A stretch of DNA of 6,238 nucleotides from positions 5,380-11,617 of the forward strand of contig MGPL01000063.1 in the NCBI GenBank assembly GCA_001797415.1, written 5' to 3'. Source of the DNA: Deltaproteobacteria bacterium GWA2_55_10 (GTDB lineage: Bacteria > Desulfobacterota > GWC2-55-46). Within the stretch, counting starts at the first letter, position 1. Every line of letters starts with the position of its first letter. The translations under genes and the position numbers were made by a program. The notes under the pieces were generated by a model. That model made no database searches. It was given only the letters and a program-made list of their open reading frames with translations, and had not been told where the DNA came from. Positions 5,962-6,238 of this stretch are shown piece after piece.

Positions 5962-5976
5962 CTATTCTCTGGAGAC

Positions 5977-6238
5977 TTATTCTATTATCTTCACCTTCAT
6001 CTCTACTCTCTCATTCGGCAGGTCCCTCATATTCCTCGGCAGCGACACTATCTTGTCCGCCACCTCGATGCCCTTCGTGACCTCGCCGAAGACCGTGTAC
6101 TGGCCGTCGAGGAAGTTCGAGTCCTTCACGACTACGAAGAACTGTGAGCCCGCGCTGTCAGGGTCCTGCGCCCTTGCCATCGACAGGACGCCCCTCTTGT
6201 GCGGCTTGTCGTTGAACTCGGCCTTCACGTGCCAGCCC
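5977..6238 (-). CDS. Cyclophilin-type peptidyl-prolyl cis-trans isomerase (partial, N-terminus beyond right edge)
   Basis: Cyclophilins catalyse cis-trans isomerisation of proline peptide bonds and help protein folding. The 86 residues seen are the C-terminal half: GWHVKAEFN, then KRGVLSMARAQDPDSAGSQFFV (the catalytic-pocket segment with Met, Ala, Gln and Phe residues), then FLDGQYTVFGEVTKGIEVADKI, and a final beta strand ending MKVKIIE. The position equivalent to human CypA Trp121 is Phe in FLDGQ, as is common in bacterial enzymes. The frame is open through the right edge, and the VKAEFN point is internal rather than a start, so the active-site Arg segment and any signal peptide lie outside the window. 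Whether it is a cytoplasmic (PpiB-like) or exported (PpiA-like) form cannot be told. Confidence 0.93.
   Translation of the reverse strand, partial: GWHVKAEFNDKPHKRGVLSMARAQDPDSAGSQFFVVVKDSNFLDGQYTVFGEVTKGIEVADKIVSLPRNMRDLPNERVEMKVKIIE

Overview
The window holds a bacterial chromosomal segment that is moderately GC-rich, with frequent AGG (Arg) and ATA (Ile) codons. About two thirds of it is a minus-strand translation/transcription operon in the order rimP - nusA - rnpM (ylxR) - infB. A shorter plus-strand unit follows, and a cyclophilin gene enters from the right edge. The gene order and the presence of RnpM fit many bacterial phyla. The NusA N-terminus and the 'EKRIKPSIIRRR'-type IF-2 N-terminus loosely suggest a former deltaproteobacterial (Desulfobacterota-like) or neighbouring lineage, but nothing here fixes the taxonomy and that guess is low confidence.

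Positions 1-2094 carry infB on the minus strand, cut by the left edge (698 codons seen, C-terminal domain IV missing). Next, moving right but upstream in transcription, are rnpM (2159-2425), overlapping the nusA stop by 8 bp; nusA (2418-3725); and rimP (3788-4252), which starts with TTG. The products act together: RimP matures the 30S subunit, NusA controls RNA polymerase pausing and termination, RnpM is an RNA-binding modulator of RNase P, and IF-2 delivers initiator tRNA.

Positions 4253-4541 are a divergent intergenic region. It holds a good sigma70-like promoter in each direction and an imperfect inverted repeat between them. The rimP leader contains a hairpin plus U-tract that looks like an intrinsic terminator sitting between promoter and gene, followed by a second, possibly switchable hairpin/U-tract. 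This candidate attenuator ahead of a nusA operon is the most interesting signal in the window.

Positions 4542-5910 on the plus strand carry two genes: a protein built of three BON domains without a signal peptide, and a cysteine-cluster protein (YkgJ/DUF3109-like) with a lysine-rich N-terminal tail. A strong bidirectional terminator (5924-5961) separates them from the convergent, right-truncated peptidyl-prolyl isomerase gene (5977-6238, minus). I see no mobile element, CRISPR array, tRNA or rRNA, and no clear previously undescribed multi-gene system.
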